Source: Burkholderia ubonensis subsp. mesacidophila
GTDB lineage: Bacteria > Pseudomonadota > Gammaproteobacteria > Burkholderiales > Burkholderiaceae
NCBI RefSeq assembly: GCF_002097715.1
Contig: NZ_CP020738.1
Coordinates: 3,224,001-3,288,000, forward strand
Direction of reading: 5' to 3'
DNA: 64,000 nt
Shown here: in pieces, positions 25,584 through 34,914 of the stretch
Layout of the letters: every line of letters starts with the position of its first letter
Position numbering within the stretch: the first letter of the stretch is position 1
Notes under the pieces: model-generated
Seen by the model: the letters and a program-made list of their open reading frames with translations, nothing else
Databases searched by the model: none
What the model was told of the DNA's origin: nothing
Program-made: the position numbers and the translations under genes

Positions 25584-26012
25584 TCAGTGCTTTTCGTCGA
25601 CCTGCTTCGGCTTCGGCGGCGACGGCACCTTCGCATACTGGAACGCCGGCGTCGCCTTCAGCGCTTCCTTCGTCGCGCCCGGCAAATAGATGTTGCCGTT
25701 GCGCACGTCGAGCGACGCGATCGGCACCGCGACATCGTGCGCCGCGACGCCCAGGAAACCGCCCGCCGACACGATCGCCGCGGAAATCGAGCCGTCCGGC
25801 GCGACGATCAGGTCGCGAATCGTGCCGACCTTCTGGTTCTGCTCGTTGTACACATGCTTGCCGAGCACGCTCTTTTTCACGCTCCAGCCTTCGAGCAGCG
25901 CCTGCGATTGCTCGACGGTGACGCTGAGCGGCTGCGTGCCCGCGATCTGCGCGTGGGCGCTGAGGCTCGATGCGAGCACGGTGGCTGCGACGATTGTCTT
26001 GTGGAAAGCCAT
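25584..26012 (-). CDS. Exported PRC-barrel domain protein
   Basis: The 142-residue product has a signal peptide (MAFHKTIVAATVLASSLSAHA) and then a PRC-barrel pattern: KSVLGKHVYNEQNQKVGTIRDLIVAPDGSISAAIVSAGGFLGVAAHDVAVPIASL. Such exported PRC-barrel proteins are common in Burkholderia and may have a cell-envelope role; the ligand is unknown. The ATG at 26012 places the signal peptide at the N terminus; a start 31 codons upstream would not. Confidence 0.85.
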   Translation of the reverse strand: MAFHKTIVAATVLASSLSAHAQIAGTQPLSVTVEQSQALLEGWSVKKSVLGKHVYNEQNQKVGTIRDLIVAPDGSISAAIVSAGGFLGVAAHDVAVPIASLDVRNGNIYLPGATKEALKATPAFQYAKVPSPPKPKQVDEKH

Positions 26013-26181
26013 GTTGATGGACTCCGGTTCGTTTGTCGTTGGTGTCGGGAGCGTTGCATGGCGCAACACTGTCGCCATGTTAGCGCCACTCTCGTGGCGC
26101 TGCATCGGACACCATGACGCAGCAACGCCGGAGCGACGAGCGAAGATCAGCGTCGATGCTCAAGGCTCGCCCGCCCTCGCG

Positions 26182-27312
26182 TCACGCGTTCCGCGAATAC
26201 ACCCTTCGATGCCGCACCGCCTCGGCAAGCACCTCGAGCACCGGCTCGGTCTGCGTCCAGCTCAGGCATGCATCGGTGATCGACACGCCATACTTCAACG
26301 GCACACCGGGCTTCAAATCCTGCCGCCCCGCCTCGAGATGGCTCTCCACCATCACGCCGATGATCCGGTGCTCGCCCTGCGCCAGTTGCCGCGCGAGATC
26401 CTGCGCCACCTCGATCTGCCGCTCGTGCGACTTGTTCGAGTTCGCGTGCGAGCAATCGACCATCACCTGCTCGCGCAGGCCCGCCGCGCGCAGCACCGCG
26501 CAGCTCGCCTCGACGTGCGCGCCGTCGTAGTTCGGGCCGTTCTTGCCGCCGCGCAGGATCACGTGCGCGTCGTCGTTGCCGCGCGTCTCGAAGATCGCGG
26601 CCATGCCCATCTTCGTCATCCCCATGAACGCATGGCTCGCGCGCGCGGCGATGATCGCATCCGACGCGACCTGCACGCCGCCGTCGGTGCCGTTCTTGAA
26701 GCCGATCGGGCAGCTCAGGCCCGACGCGAGCTGCCGGTGGCTCTGGCTCTCGGTCGTGCGCGCGCCGATCGCGCCCCACGCGATCAGGTCGGCGATGTAC
26801 TGCGGGCTCAGCAGGTCGAGGAATTCGGTGGCGGCCGGCAGGCCGAGCGCGTTGACGTCGAGCAGCAGCTGCCGTGCGGCGCGCAGCCCTTCGTTGATGC
26901 GGAAGCTGCCGTCGAGCCGCGGATCGTTGATGTAGCCCTTCCAGCCGACCGTCGTGCGCGGCTTCTCGAAGTACACGCGCATCGTGATCAGCAGGTCGTC
27001 CTTCAGCGCGTCGGCGGCGATCTTCAGGCGGCGCGCGTAGTCGAGCGCCTGGTCGTGGTCGTGGATCGAGCACGGGCCGACGACGAGCAGCAGCCGGTCG
27101 TCGCGGCCGTGCAGGATGTCGCCGATCGCCTTGCGGGTATCTTCCACTAGCGTCTGCGTGGCGGCCGGCACCGGCAGCTCGTCCTGCAGCAGCGCCGGGG
27201 AAATCAGCGGACGCACGGCGCCGATGCGGACGTCGTCGATGCGTGTGGTGTCCTGCGTCGCGTCGGCGACGCCGACCTCGCGATCGTGCGAAGGATTGTC
27301 GAGGTTCTGCAT
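26182..27312 (-). CDS. aroG: 3-deoxy-7-phosphoheptulonate synthase (DAHP synthase, class I)
   Basis: This 376-residue enzyme condenses phosphoenolpyruvate and erythrose 4-phosphate, the first step of the shikimate pathway. It carries the class I motifs VGPCSIHD (phosphate and metal binding), MRVYFEKPRTTVGWKG, GARTTESQSHR, GFKNGTDG and VDCSHANSNK. The length is typical for AroF/AroG/AroH; the feedback-inhibition type cannot be read from sequence here, so aroG is used only as the general name. It stands alone, read leftwards. Confidence 0.94.
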   Translation of the reverse strand: MQNLDNPSHDREVGVADATQDTTRIDDVRIGAVRPLISPALLQDELPVPAATQTLVEDTRKAIGDILHGRDDRLLLVVGPCSIHDHDQALDYARRLKIAADALKDDLLITMRVYFEKPRTTVGWKGYINDPRLDGSFRINEGLRAARQLLLDVNALGLPAATEFLDLLSPQYIADLIAWGAIGARTTESQSHRQLASGLSCPIGFKNGTDGGVQVASDAIIAARASHAFMGMTKMGMAAIFETRGNDDAHVILRGGKNGPNYDGAHVEASCAVLRAAGLREQVMVDCSHANSNKSHERQIEVAQDLARQLAQGEHRIIGVMVESHLEAGRQDLKPGVPLKYGVSITDACLSWTQTEPVLEVLAEAVRHRRVYSRNA

Positions 27313-27439
27313 GGAAATTCTCCGGGGGACGTCTTCTGGAATGGTCAGCAGGCTCGATTATGGCACTCGGCCGTAACGGCAGCGATCGCGGGCGGGGCGG
27401 CTGAGGGTCGCAGCGGAGAAATGCGCAAGACGGGGGACG

Positions 27440-27465
27440 AAAAAGGCGATCCGCAGAGGATCGCC
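27440..27465 (-). terminator. Terminator of the lipase gene
   Basis: GGCGATCC (27445-27452) pairs with GGATCGCC (27458-27465) over a 5-base loop. On the minus strand the stem is followed by a T run, 74 bases after the lipase stop. Confidence 0.88.
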
Positions 27466-27538
27466 CGTCCCTTTCGAAAACAAAACAGCACGCGATCAAT
27501 CATGCGTTGGCGGTCATTCACCGCATCGCGCGTCACGT

Positions 27539-28855
27539 CTAGTGCAGCGTCTCCGGCGCCAGCGAATTGCTCGGCAGGAGCGCAGTCAGCGCGCAATTGC
27601 TCGGTGCGGTTTTCCCGCCGAAGCGGTCGTAGAGCCACGGCAACATCCCGGCCACCCATGGCACGATGGCCCCGGCGTGTTCAAGCGGATACTCGGTGTA
27701 CACGACCGGCACGCCGCTCGAGCAGAACTTCTGTGCAAGGGCGCGCACATCGTAGGCAAGCATCACGCCGTCGCCCACCTGGTTGCTGAAAGTGCCGTCC
27801 AGCACGCCTGCCGTTCCCTGACCGATATACATCGGGATCGTCGGCGACGCGGCAAGCCCGGCATTCACCTTGTTCGCATACGTCACGTATGCCGGAATGC
27901 TGTTGATGTCGTTCGCGTATTGCGGCTTGAACAGCGTTCCCCAATGCAATCCCGTGTACTTCGGCAGGATATACGCGAGCGACTGGCTCTGGATATCCTT
28001 GAATACGGCGACGCCGGTGTCGCTGAGATAGGGCGTCAGGTCGAAGTCATAGCCTCGCGACAGCCCGGCGAGCGCAGCCGCGGCGACGCCACCCCAGACG
28101 ATGCTGCCGTCGACATAGCGCAGATTGTGGGCGGGGGCGACCAGCAAGCCCCCTTCCGCCGCGCCGACGAGCTGCTTGTTGATGTCCGGCGCGTAGCTCG
28201 GCGCCAGCTGCGCCGCCCAGTTCGTCGCGATCGCGCCGCCGGAATAGCCGATCATCGCAACCTTGCTGGACGGAATCAGCCCGGTCGACGGCGTATTGAG
28301 CGCCGCGCGGATCGAATCGAGGGTCGTCATGCCGTATTCGGGACCGGCGGCGAAGTTCGCCGTCTGGCCTTCCGTATCGGGCACGATGATGTTGTATCCC
28401 AGCAGCAGCAGTGTCGACAGCGGAATCGATTCCGCGCTGTAGAGCAGGGTCCCCACGTTGATGACTTTGGTGACGTCCCGGTCTCCGGCGATCACCAGCG
28501 AGGGCTCGTCGTAAGGGTTCAACGAATCGTAAGCCGACTGGTACGAGATGGCCTGACCGTTGCTGACCGGGCTCCGGATGACCGACGTCACGTTGACGAC
28601 AGGCTGGTTGCGCGCGTTATTCGTGCGATACAGCAATTGCTGGGCGGTCAGCGCCGTCGGAATGCCGGCCACGTGGTAGTTGACGTTCCGCGTCTTGAGC
28701 ACCGTGCCCGGTGGAATCGATGCCAATGGCGTCGCGCCGGTATAGGTGTAGAACGGATCGGACACGGTCGGCGCTCCGGCGCTGGCCGGTGGCGCGGCGA
28801 TGGCCAGCAGGGCAGACACGGCGGCCGCAACAGTCATGAAACGTTTGGAGGACAT
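27539..28855 (-). CDS. Secretory lipase (LIP family)
   Basis: The 438-residue protein has a signal peptide (about residues 1-26, ending PPASA) and resembles the secretory lipase (LIP) family better known from Candida and actinomycetes. The nucleophile elbow is MIGYSGGAIATNWAAQLAPSYAP, with serine about residue 200; an Asp (DGTFSNQVGDGV) and His (EYPLEHAG) towards the C terminus can complete the triad. It should be exported to hydrolyse lipids or esters. It is monocistronic, with its own terminator. Confidence 0.88.
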   Translation of the reverse strand: MSSKRFMTVAAAVSALLAIAAPPASAGAPTVSDPFYTYTGATPLASIPPGTVLKTRNVNYHVAGIPTALTAQQLLYRTNNARNQPVVNVTSVIRSPVSNGQAISYQSAYDSLNPYDEPSLVIAGDRDVTKVINVGTLLYSAESIPLSTLLLLGYNIIVPDTEGQTANFAAGPEYGMTTLDSIRAALNTPSTGLIPSSKVAMIGYSGGAIATNWAAQLAPSYAPDINKQLVGAAEGGLLVAPAHNLRYVDGSIVWGGVAAAALAGLSRGYDFDLTPYLSDTGVAVFKDIQSQSLAYILPKYTGLHWGTLFKPQYANDINSIPAYVTYANKVNAGLAASPTIPMYIGQGTAGVLDGTFSNQVGDGVMLAYDVRALAQKFCSSGVPVVYTEYPLEHAGAIVPWVAGMLPWLYDRFGGKTAPSNCALTALLPSNSLAPETLH

Positions 28856-29043
28856 CGGCGGTAGTCCTTATGTGAGCTTGTTCGGAATATTTGCTTTTAG
28901 TAGGAGTACAAACCGGATTCATTGAAGCACAACGGGAGCACGACCGAAGGGATTTTCCGCTGTTTGAAGGTAAACATCTAACTCCCGTCAAGACGATTCC
29001 GTCTGACAGGGCGACAAATGGTTTGCCGGCACCAAACGCCTTT

Positions 29044-29369
29044 TTGAAACGGTCCCGGGTGTCTCGTGCCACGCATTTCGTGGCGGTCACGTTCGATCTC
29101 GATACGGCTGCCGTGTCGATCCGCCCGTTCGTGCGGGACTGGGCCACGATCGAAGCCGACGGCCTCGACGAACGCGCGGCGATCGGCGCATTCAAGTCGT
29201 GGCTTTTAGCGTGGTTCGACGCCGACGACGAGAACGCGCCGGCCGAGGACGGCCTGCACGGAATCGTTCACGACCTGTCCGAACCGGTGCGCACGGAACC
29301 GGGATGGCCGTCGAGGATCTGCTGTTCCGGCTCGTCGATGCGGGCGAGACGCGGATCGCCCTCGGGTGA
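29044..29369 (+). pseudogene. Hypothetical gene with an apparent single-base frameshift
   Basis: The frame reading THFVAVTFDLDTAAVSIRPFVRDW ... VHDLSEPVRTEPG has normal Burkholderia composition but then turns into unlikely sequence. After one extra G in the ACCGGGAT run near 29301, the +1 frame continues MAVEDLLFRLVDAGETRIALG and stops at 29369. A single base missing from a G run explains both. It could be a real mutation or a sequencing error. The start is uncertain (TTG 29044 or GTG 29059). The product is an acidic protein of unknown function. Confidence 0.5.
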
Positions 29370-29495
29370 ATCGTCCTTCACCCGTCACCATGCGTGTCGT
29401 TCGCGGCGCTGACGCCGATCCTGAGACCGGGTGGGCGCGCCATCTCTCGCCGGGCGTCAAGTTGCCGTAAGGCCTTACCCGCGCCCGGCACGGCG

Positions 29496-30203
29496 TCAGG
29501 AAGCGTCGCCCTGCGCGTCGACTTCGATCCCCAATTCGGCCGCCATCCGCTCGACGAGCGCCTGCAACCGTGCGACTTCGTCCGCGAGACGCTTCTGCTC
29601 GGCCTTCAGCGCCTCGAATTCGGACGGCGGAACGGAATCGGCCCCGCCCGCCTCCTGCCCCGCGAAATCGCTCACGCTCACTTCGCCGCACATCAGGTGC
29701 GTCCAGCGGTTCTCCCGCGCGCCGGCCGCGCGCGGCAGCTTCACGACGAGCGGCGGCTCGCGCGTCGCCAGCTCTTCAAGGAACGCCTCGACCGACGAGA
29801 TGTCGGCGAAGCCGTGCAGGCGCGCGGTGTTCAGGCGCAATTCAGCGGCCGTCTGCGGGCCGCGCAGCAGCAGGATCGTCAGCAGCGCAACCGCCTGGCT
29901 CGGGATCCCGAGCACACGGTTCACGTTGTGCTCGAAGCGCGGCACGCGGCTGCTGCTGCCTTCCATCACGAGGCTCAGGTGCTTCAGCCCGTCGATCGCG
30001 GTCGTCACCTCGGCCTCGCTGACGTTCATCACCGGCGAGCGCGCGGTCTTCTGGTTGCAGCCCGCGGTCAGCGCGTTCAGCGACAGCGGGTACGTATCCG
30101 GCACCGTGTGCTGTTTCTCGACCAGCACGCCGAGAATGCGCGCTTCGAGCTGCGTCAGTTCGCGGAGGGGGCGGGGCGAAGGAGTATCCGGAGTGGTGTT
30201 CAT
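29496..30203 (-). CDS. yceH: YceH-family DUF480 protein
   Basis: The 235-residue protein has two winged-helix domains and the DUF480 signature LTQLEARILGVLVEKQHTVPDTYPLSLNALTAGCNQKTARSPVM. The C terminus carries a short coiled coil (FEALKAEQKRLADEVARLQALVERMAAEL). YceH proteins are widespread with no firmly known role; the fold suggests DNA or protein binding. It is monocistronic. Confidence 0.93.
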   Translation of the reverse strand: MNTTPDTPSPRPLRELTQLEARILGVLVEKQHTVPDTYPLSLNALTAGCNQKTARSPVMNVSEAEVTTAIDGLKHLSLVMEGSSSRVPRFEHNVNRVLGIPSQAVALLTILLLRGPQTAAELRLNTARLHGFADISSVEAFLEELATREPPLVVKLPRAAGARENRWTHLMCGEVSVSDFAGQEAGGADSVPPSEFEALKAEQKRLADEVARLQALVERMAAELGIEVDAQGDAS

Positions 30204-30494
30204 GGGTGGCGTCGCTGCGGGCTACGAGTGAAAGGGAAGCGGATCGCGGCCCGGCGGCGCGCCGGGCGGGCGAGCCATATGATAGCCGGTGCCGCGCTGC
30301 CCGGGCGTGCGGTCGCGTGTCGCGGCATTCGTCACATTCATCGCATTCGTTGCACTTGTTGCATCGATCGCAATCGCCGCCCGCATCGCCGCCTGTCACT
30401 GTCAATCCCGCAAAACGGCCAGCTTGGAACCGCTGCGCACGATGGCTACACTCTGGACGCGGTTCAAACTTTCGTCACCAGACAGGAGAACGTC

Positions 30495-31352
30495 ATGCAA
30501 GACAAGCAGTCCGTCGCACCGGAAAGCACCGCATTGCGCGTCGCACTGTGGCGGGCCATGCACACGGAGGTCGATGCGCCGCCGTATGTGCTCGAAGACG
30601 ATATCGGCCTGCAACTGATCGCGCCGGACGAAGACTGGCGCGACCGTCCCGACATGCACCCGCAGGGCACGCGCGGCTTTCGGGCGTCGGTCATCGGCCG
30701 CGCACGCTTCATCGAGGATCTGCTGGCCGAGTACGCCGAGCGCGGCGTCGCGCAGTACGTGCTGCTCGGCGCGGGCCTGGATACCTTCGCGCAGCGCCGG
30801 CCGGGCCTCGCGTCGCGCCTGCAGGTGTTCGAAGTGGACCAGCCCGGCCCGCAGGCATGGAAGCGGCAGCGCCTGATCTCGCTCGGTTTCGGCGTGCCGG
30901 AATGGCTGCATCTCGTGCCGGTCGATTTCGAGGCCAGCGATTCGTGGTTCGAGAAACTGGTCGCGGCGGGTTTCGCGACCGATCAGCCGGCAGTCATCGC
31001 GTCCACCGGCGTGACGATGTACCTGAGCCTCGACGCGATCAAGGCGACGCTGCGGCAGATCGCGTCGCTCGCACGCGGTACGACGCTCGCGATGACGTTC
31101 CTGCTGCCGCCCGCGCTTGTCGAGCAGGAAGACCGCGCGATCTACGAGGCGGTGCTGGACCGCGCGCGCGACGCCGGCACGCCGTTCGTGAGCTTCTTCA
31201 GTCCGGCCGAGATCCTCGCGCTCGCAAGCGAAGCCGGCTTCAGCGAAGCCCGTTGCGTGTTGCCGGCCGATCTCGTGCAACGCTATTTCAACGGACGGAC
31301 CGACGGGTTCCGGCCGGTCGACGGCGAAGTGTTCCTCGTCGCGACCGTGTAA
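30495..31352 (+). CDS. Class I SAM-dependent methyltransferase (leucine carboxyl methyltransferase-like)
   Basis: The 285-residue protein has the SAM-binding LLGAGLDTFAQR motif I, FEVDQPGPQAWKRQRL motif II and IASTGVTMYLSL, the pattern of the leucine carboxyl methyltransferase-like group. Members methylate small molecules or polyketide-type acids; the substrate is unknown here. AGGAG precedes the ATG at 30495. The frame is open far upstream, but that part is noise opposite yceH. Confidence 0.88.
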   Translation: MQDKQSVAPESTALRVALWRAMHTEVDAPPYVLEDDIGLQLIAPDEDWRDRPDMHPQGTRGFRASVIGRARFIEDLLAEYAERGVAQYVLLGAGLDTFAQRRPGLASRLQVFEVDQPGPQAWKRQRLISLGFGVPEWLHLVPVDFEASDSWFEKLVAAGFATDQPAVIASTGVTMYLSLDAIKATLRQIASLARGTTLAMTFLLPPALVEQEDRAIYEAVLDRARDAGTPFVSFFSPAEILALASEAGFSEARCVLPADLVQRYFNGRTDGFRPVDGEVFLVATV

Positions 31353-31569
31353 CTTGCGCGCCGGCGTCCGCGTTTGCGCGACGCGGACGCCGGCGCTACG
31401 ATACGGCTTCGTCAGGCTCGTTACGATGCATCGGGGCAGCCGCTGCCGGCGCCCCGTCGCCGTGATCGATCGGCCATCGCGTCAGCGCATGGCACGCCCG
31501 CCCGGCGGGCTCCATCCCCCTCGCCAGCCGCGCACACCCTCGTTCAACCCCCGTACGCTTCTCATCGAC

Positions 31570-32337
31570 ATGACCCAGCCGTCCACTCCACTCCCGTCCG
31601 TTCGCGCCATCGTCACCGGCCACACGCGCGGCCTCGGCGCCGCACTGGCCGCGCAATTGCTGGCGCGCGGCATCGCCGTGCTCGGCCTGTCGCGCAGCCG
31701 CCATCCGTCGCTCGGCGCGCAAGCCGGCGAGCGCTTCGCCGAAGTCGAGCTCGACCTGTCGGAACCGACGCGCGTCGAAGCGTGGCTCGCCGGCGGCGCA
31801 TTGGGCCGCTTCGTCGACGGCGCTTCCGCCGTGCTGCTGTTCAACAACGCCGGCACCGTCGAGCCGATCGGCCCGCTCGACGCGCAGGACCCGGCGGCGG
31901 TCGCGCGCGCGGTCAGCCTGAACGTCGCGACGCCGCTGATGCTGTCGAGCGCGCTCGCGCGGGCCGGCGCCGACACCGTCGAGCGCCGCATCCTGCACGT
32001 GTCGAGCGGCGCCGCGCGCAACGCGTATGCGGGCTGGAGCATCTACTGCGCGACCAAGGCCGCGCTCGACCATCACGCGCGCGCGGTCGCGCTGGATGCG
32101 ACGCGCGGGCTGCGCATCTGCAGCGTTGCGCCGGGCGTCGTCGACACCGGCATGCAGGCGACGATCCGCGCGACCAGCGCCGACCACTTCCCGCAGCGCG
32201 AGAAGTTCGACCAACTCAAGGCGAGCGGCGCGCTTGCCACGCCGGAAGCGGCCGCGCGGCAACTGATCGACTACGCGCTGAGCGACGCATTCGGCACCGT
32301 GCCGACGGCAGACGTGCGGGAGCTGGCGGCCGGATAA
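31570..32337 (+). CDS. SDR-family oxidoreductase
   Basis: The 255-residue protein is a classical short-chain dehydrogenase: TGHTRGLG cofactor motif (residues 13-20), NNAG, catalytic Ser (HVSSGAA) and Tyr-x3-Lys (YCATK). It resembles sepiapterin reductase-like and yeast YIR035C-like SDRs that reduce small carbonyl compounds with NADPH. Substrate unknown. The ATG at 31570 gives the family start; upstream frame is low-complexity. It converges on the MOSC gene with an 18-base gap. Confidence 0.88.
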   Translation: MTQPSTPLPSVRAIVTGHTRGLGAALAAQLLARGIAVLGLSRSRHPSLGAQAGERFAEVELDLSEPTRVEAWLAGGALGRFVDGASAVLLFNNAGTVEPIGPLDAQDPAAVARAVSLNVATPLMLSSALARAGADTVERRILHVSSGAARNAYAGWSIYCATKAALDHHARAVALDATRGLRICSVAPGVVDTGMQATIRATSADHFPQREKFDQLKASGALATPEAAARQLIDYALSDAFGTVPTADVRELAAG

Positions 32338-32355
32338 GCCGCGCGCCGCCGCCCA

Positions 32356-33060
32356 TCACCCTTCCAGCCGCTTCGTCCAGTCTTCGACCGTCCGTTCCGT
32401 CCGGCGCCGTTCGAGCATCTTGCGCCAGGCGGGCGGCAGCGTCCCGACGCCGCACAGCGCGTCGAGCGCCGCCATGTCGAGCGTGCGCCGGTACAGCACG
32501 TCGAGCACCGTCGACAGCGGCCATTCCGGATGGGCGCGCGCGTGCAGCGCCAGCACCGCGCCCGGCTCCACCCAACCCTCCTCCAGCACGCGGTAATACC
32601 ATCCGGTCCGTCCGCTTTGCTGCACGAGCGCGGCCATCCGCGCATGCTCGAATCGCGCGTTGAGCTTCCAGCAGGGTTGCCTCGACTGCGACAACTGAAG
32701 CACGGCGTCGCCCAACGTGAAGACGTCGCCGATGCAGACGTCACGCTCGGTCATGCCCCGTGTCGACAGGTTCTCGCCGAATGCCCCCGGTTGCGCGAGC
32801 ACGTCGCGCGCGCCGATCTGCGTGGACCACCACGCATAATGGTCGAACGCATAGTGATGGACCGCCTTGTCGGGGCCGCCGTGATGCCGGCGATCCGCCT
32901 GCTCGTCGCCCGCAAAGCCGAGCGCGCCCAGCCACAGGCGCGCCGGGACCGGCCGCTTGGCGATCGCGCTCGCGTGCGGCGTACCGGCCAGCGGCCGGCA
33001 CACCCCGACGAGCACGGCCCCGATCTCGGCCTCGATCACCGGATGCGCGTCGCGGCTCAT
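32356..33060 (-). CDS. MOSC-domain protein (YiiM-like)
   Basis: The 234-residue protein contains the MOSC pattern: GDEQADRRHHGGPDKAVHHYAFDHYAWW, GAFGENLSTRGM, CIGDVF and QPCWKLNARF with the conserved cysteine. YiiM-type MOSC proteins use a molybdenum cofactor to reduce N-hydroxylated compounds such as 6-hydroxylaminopurine. Its ATG overlaps the DapA-like gene stop (ATGA), so it is translated with that operon. Its link with the aldol/lyase genes is unclear. Confidence 0.88.
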   Translation of the reverse strand: MSRDAHPVIEAEIGAVLVGVCRPLAGTPHASAIAKRPVPARLWLGALGFAGDEQADRRHHGGPDKAVHHYAFDHYAWWSTQIGARDVLAQPGAFGENLSTRGMTERDVCIGDVFTLGDAVLQLSQSRQPCWKLNARFEHARMAALVQQSGRTGWYYRVLEEGWVEPGAVLALHARAHPEWPLSTVLDVLYRRTLDMAALDALCGVGTLPPAWRKMLERRRTERTVEDWTKRLEG

Positions 33061-33953
33061 GCCGGCACGCACTCCGGCAGCGCGGCGAGCAAGCGCGCGA
33101 GTTCGCGCGTCCGGTCCTCACCGAGCGGCAGCAGCGGTTTTCTCGATTCGCCGGCGTCGAAGCCGCGCAGGCGCAATCCGGCCTTGACCGTGACCGGCAG
33201 GCCAGCGCTGACGATGAATCGCAACAACGGCAGCTGCGTGTGGAAAACCTCGCGCGCCCGCGCCAGGTCGCCCGCCTGCACGGCTTCATACAGCGCAAGC
33301 GGCAAGCGTGCGTTCAGGTTCGGCGCGGCGGTGCACCATCCGGCCGCGCCCGCGGCCAGTGCGGCGAGCGCCATCGGATTGCTGCCGTTGTAGAGCGCAA
33401 TCGCGCCGTCGCTCAATTCCGCGAGACGGTGCATCCGCACGATGTCGCCCGTGCTCTCCTTGACCATCGTGACGTTGTCGACGGCGCGGCAGATCGTGGC
33501 GATCAGCTCGGGCGGCATGTCGACGCCGCTCGTCGCGGGATTGTTGTACAGCATGATCGGAATGCCGATCGCGTCGCCGATCGCGCGATAGTGGCCGACG
33601 ATCTCGTCGTTGCCGAGCTTCCAGTACGACACCGGCAGCACCATCACCGCATCGGCGCCGGCTTGCTCGGCAAAGCGGGCGCGGCGCACCGCACTCGCCG
33701 TGGTCAGGTCGGAAATGCCGACGACCGTCGGCACGCGTTTGCGGACCGCGCGAACCGACGTGTCGGCGACCGCCTCCCATTCGGCATCGGACAGGTATGC
33801 ACTCTCGCCCGTGCTGCCGAGCGACGCGATGCCGTGAACGCCATCGCCGATCAGCCGGTCGATCAACGCTTCAAGCGTTTTAAGGTCGAGGCTGCCGGCG
33901 GCGGAAAATGGGGTGACCGGGTACGCAATGACACCTCTCAGCATGACTGACAT
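33057..33953 (-). CDS. DapA-family (dihydrodipicolinate synthase / N-acetylneuraminate lyase) aldolase
   Basis: The 298-residue protein is a TIM-barrel class I aldolase with the GSTGES loop (residues 46-51), Tyr136 (LYNNP) and Schiff-base Lys165 (VKEST). It belongs to the wider DapA/NanA/KDG-aldolase family, acting on 2-keto acids; context points to catabolism rather than lysine synthesis. GTG at 33962 is possible, but ATG at 33953 has GGAG 8 bases upstream. It is the middle gene of a leftward operon (aldolase, DapA-like, MOSC) and overlaps the MOSC gene by 4 bases. Confidence 0.9.
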   Translation of the reverse strand: MSVMLRGVIAYPVTPFSAAGSLDLKTLEALIDRLIGDGVHGIASLGSTGESAYLSDAEWEAVADTSVRAVRKRVPTVVGISDLTTASAVRRARFAEQAGADAVMVLPVSYWKLGNDEIVGHYRAIGDAIGIPIMLYNNPATSGVDMPPELIATICRAVDNVTMVKESTGDIVRMHRLAELSDGAIALYNGSNPMALAALAAGAAGWCTAAPNLNARLPLALYEAVQAGDLARAREVFHTQLPLLRFIVSAGLPVTVKAGLRLRGFDAGESRKPLLPLGEDRTRELARLLAALPECVPA

Positions 33954-34003
33954 GATTTGCACTCCACAATTAAAAGTGTATGTCGCTCGATTTCATCGAG
34001 GGT

Positions 34004-34786
34004 TCAGGCAACGCAATCGGGATGCGTGCGAAGCGCGCGACGGGCGTAATAGTCGAACGTCACGGCATCGCGCTTCGGCTTCGAGATCCAGTCGTGCGCT
34101 TCCCGCGCCAGCGCCGGCGGAACCGGCCGAATCGTGCCGGCCGACATCGCGAGCAATTGCAGCTTCGCGGCGCGTTCGATCAGCAACGCAAGCACGCAGG
34201 CCTCCTCGATCGTCGTGCCGACCACGAGCTGGCCGTGGTGCGACAGCAGGATCGACCGCTTGCTGCCGAGCGCCTTCGCAATGATTTCGCCTTCCTCGTT
34301 GCCGACGGGCACGCCGGGCCAGTCCTTCAGGAACGCGCAATCGTCGTAGAGCGGGCACGTATCCATATGCGATACGACGAGCGGCTGCTCGAGCATCGAC
34401 AACGCCGCGACATGCGTCGGATGCGTATGGATGATGCAGTTCACGTCCGGGCGTTGCCGATAGATCCACGTATGGAACCGGTTGGCCGGGTTCGGAATGC
34501 CTTCGCCGTCGACCACGTCGAGATCCTCGTTCACCCGCAGCAGGTTCGCGGCCGAAATCTCGTCGAAACCGAGCCCCAGCCGCTGCGTGTAGTAGGTCCC
34601 GGCTTCATCCGCGCGGCACGTGATCTGCCCGGCCAGGCCCGAATCATGTCCCGCGTCGAACAGGATCCGGCACGTGAGCGCGAGTTTCTGGCGCGCGGTC
34701 CAGCCGCTCTCGCCGACCGCGCTCTCGAGACGCCGCTCGGCAAGCGCAACGAGCGCCGCTTTCGGCAACTGCAGTGTTTCCGCCAT
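34004..34786 (-). CDS. Class II aldolase/adducin-family protein
   Basis: The 260-residue protein has the zinc-binding HTHPTH motif (His120, His122) and the later LSHHGQLVVG (His183), the signature of class II aldolase/adducin proteins such as fuculose-1-phosphate aldolase. It resembles family members that act on hydroxy-keto or carboxylic substrates, so its reaction (aldol cleavage, decarboxylation or epimerisation) is not certain. First gene of the leftward operon; a perfect palindrome lies in its promoter region opposite the XRE-cupin regulator. Confidence 0.9.
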   Translation of the reverse strand: MAETLQLPKAALVALAERRLESAVGESGWTARQKLALTCRILFDAGHDSGLAGQITCRADEAGTYYTQRLGLGFDEISAANLLRVNEDLDVVDGEGIPNPANRFHTWIYRQRPDVNCIIHTHPTHVAALSMLEQPLVVSHMDTCPLYDDCAFLKDWPGVPVGNEEGEIIAKALGSKRSILLSHHGQLVVGTTIEEACVLALLIERAAKLQLLAMSAGTIRPVPPALAREAHDWISKPKRDAVTFDYYARRALRTHPDCVA

Positions 34787-34859
34787 GTAGCCTCCTCAAT
34801 GGATAGGACGTGCCCCGTCATACGCATCCGTCTGCGCTTTCAGACACGCGGTCGATTAT

Positions 34860-34876
34860 ATGACACATTGTGTCAT
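34860..34876. promoter_or_regulatory. Perfect 17-bp operator in the divergent promoter
   Basis: ATGACACA-T-TGTGTCAT is a perfect 8-bp inverted repeat around one base, in the 128-base gap between the aldolase gene and the XRE-cupin gene. A -10-like TACAAT lies at 34881-34886 just downstream. The position suits an operator for the adjacent regulator, controlling both directions. Confidence 0.75.
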
Positions 34877-34914
34877 GCGTTACAATCGGTTTTTCGAAGG
34901 AAACTTGTCGCCCC

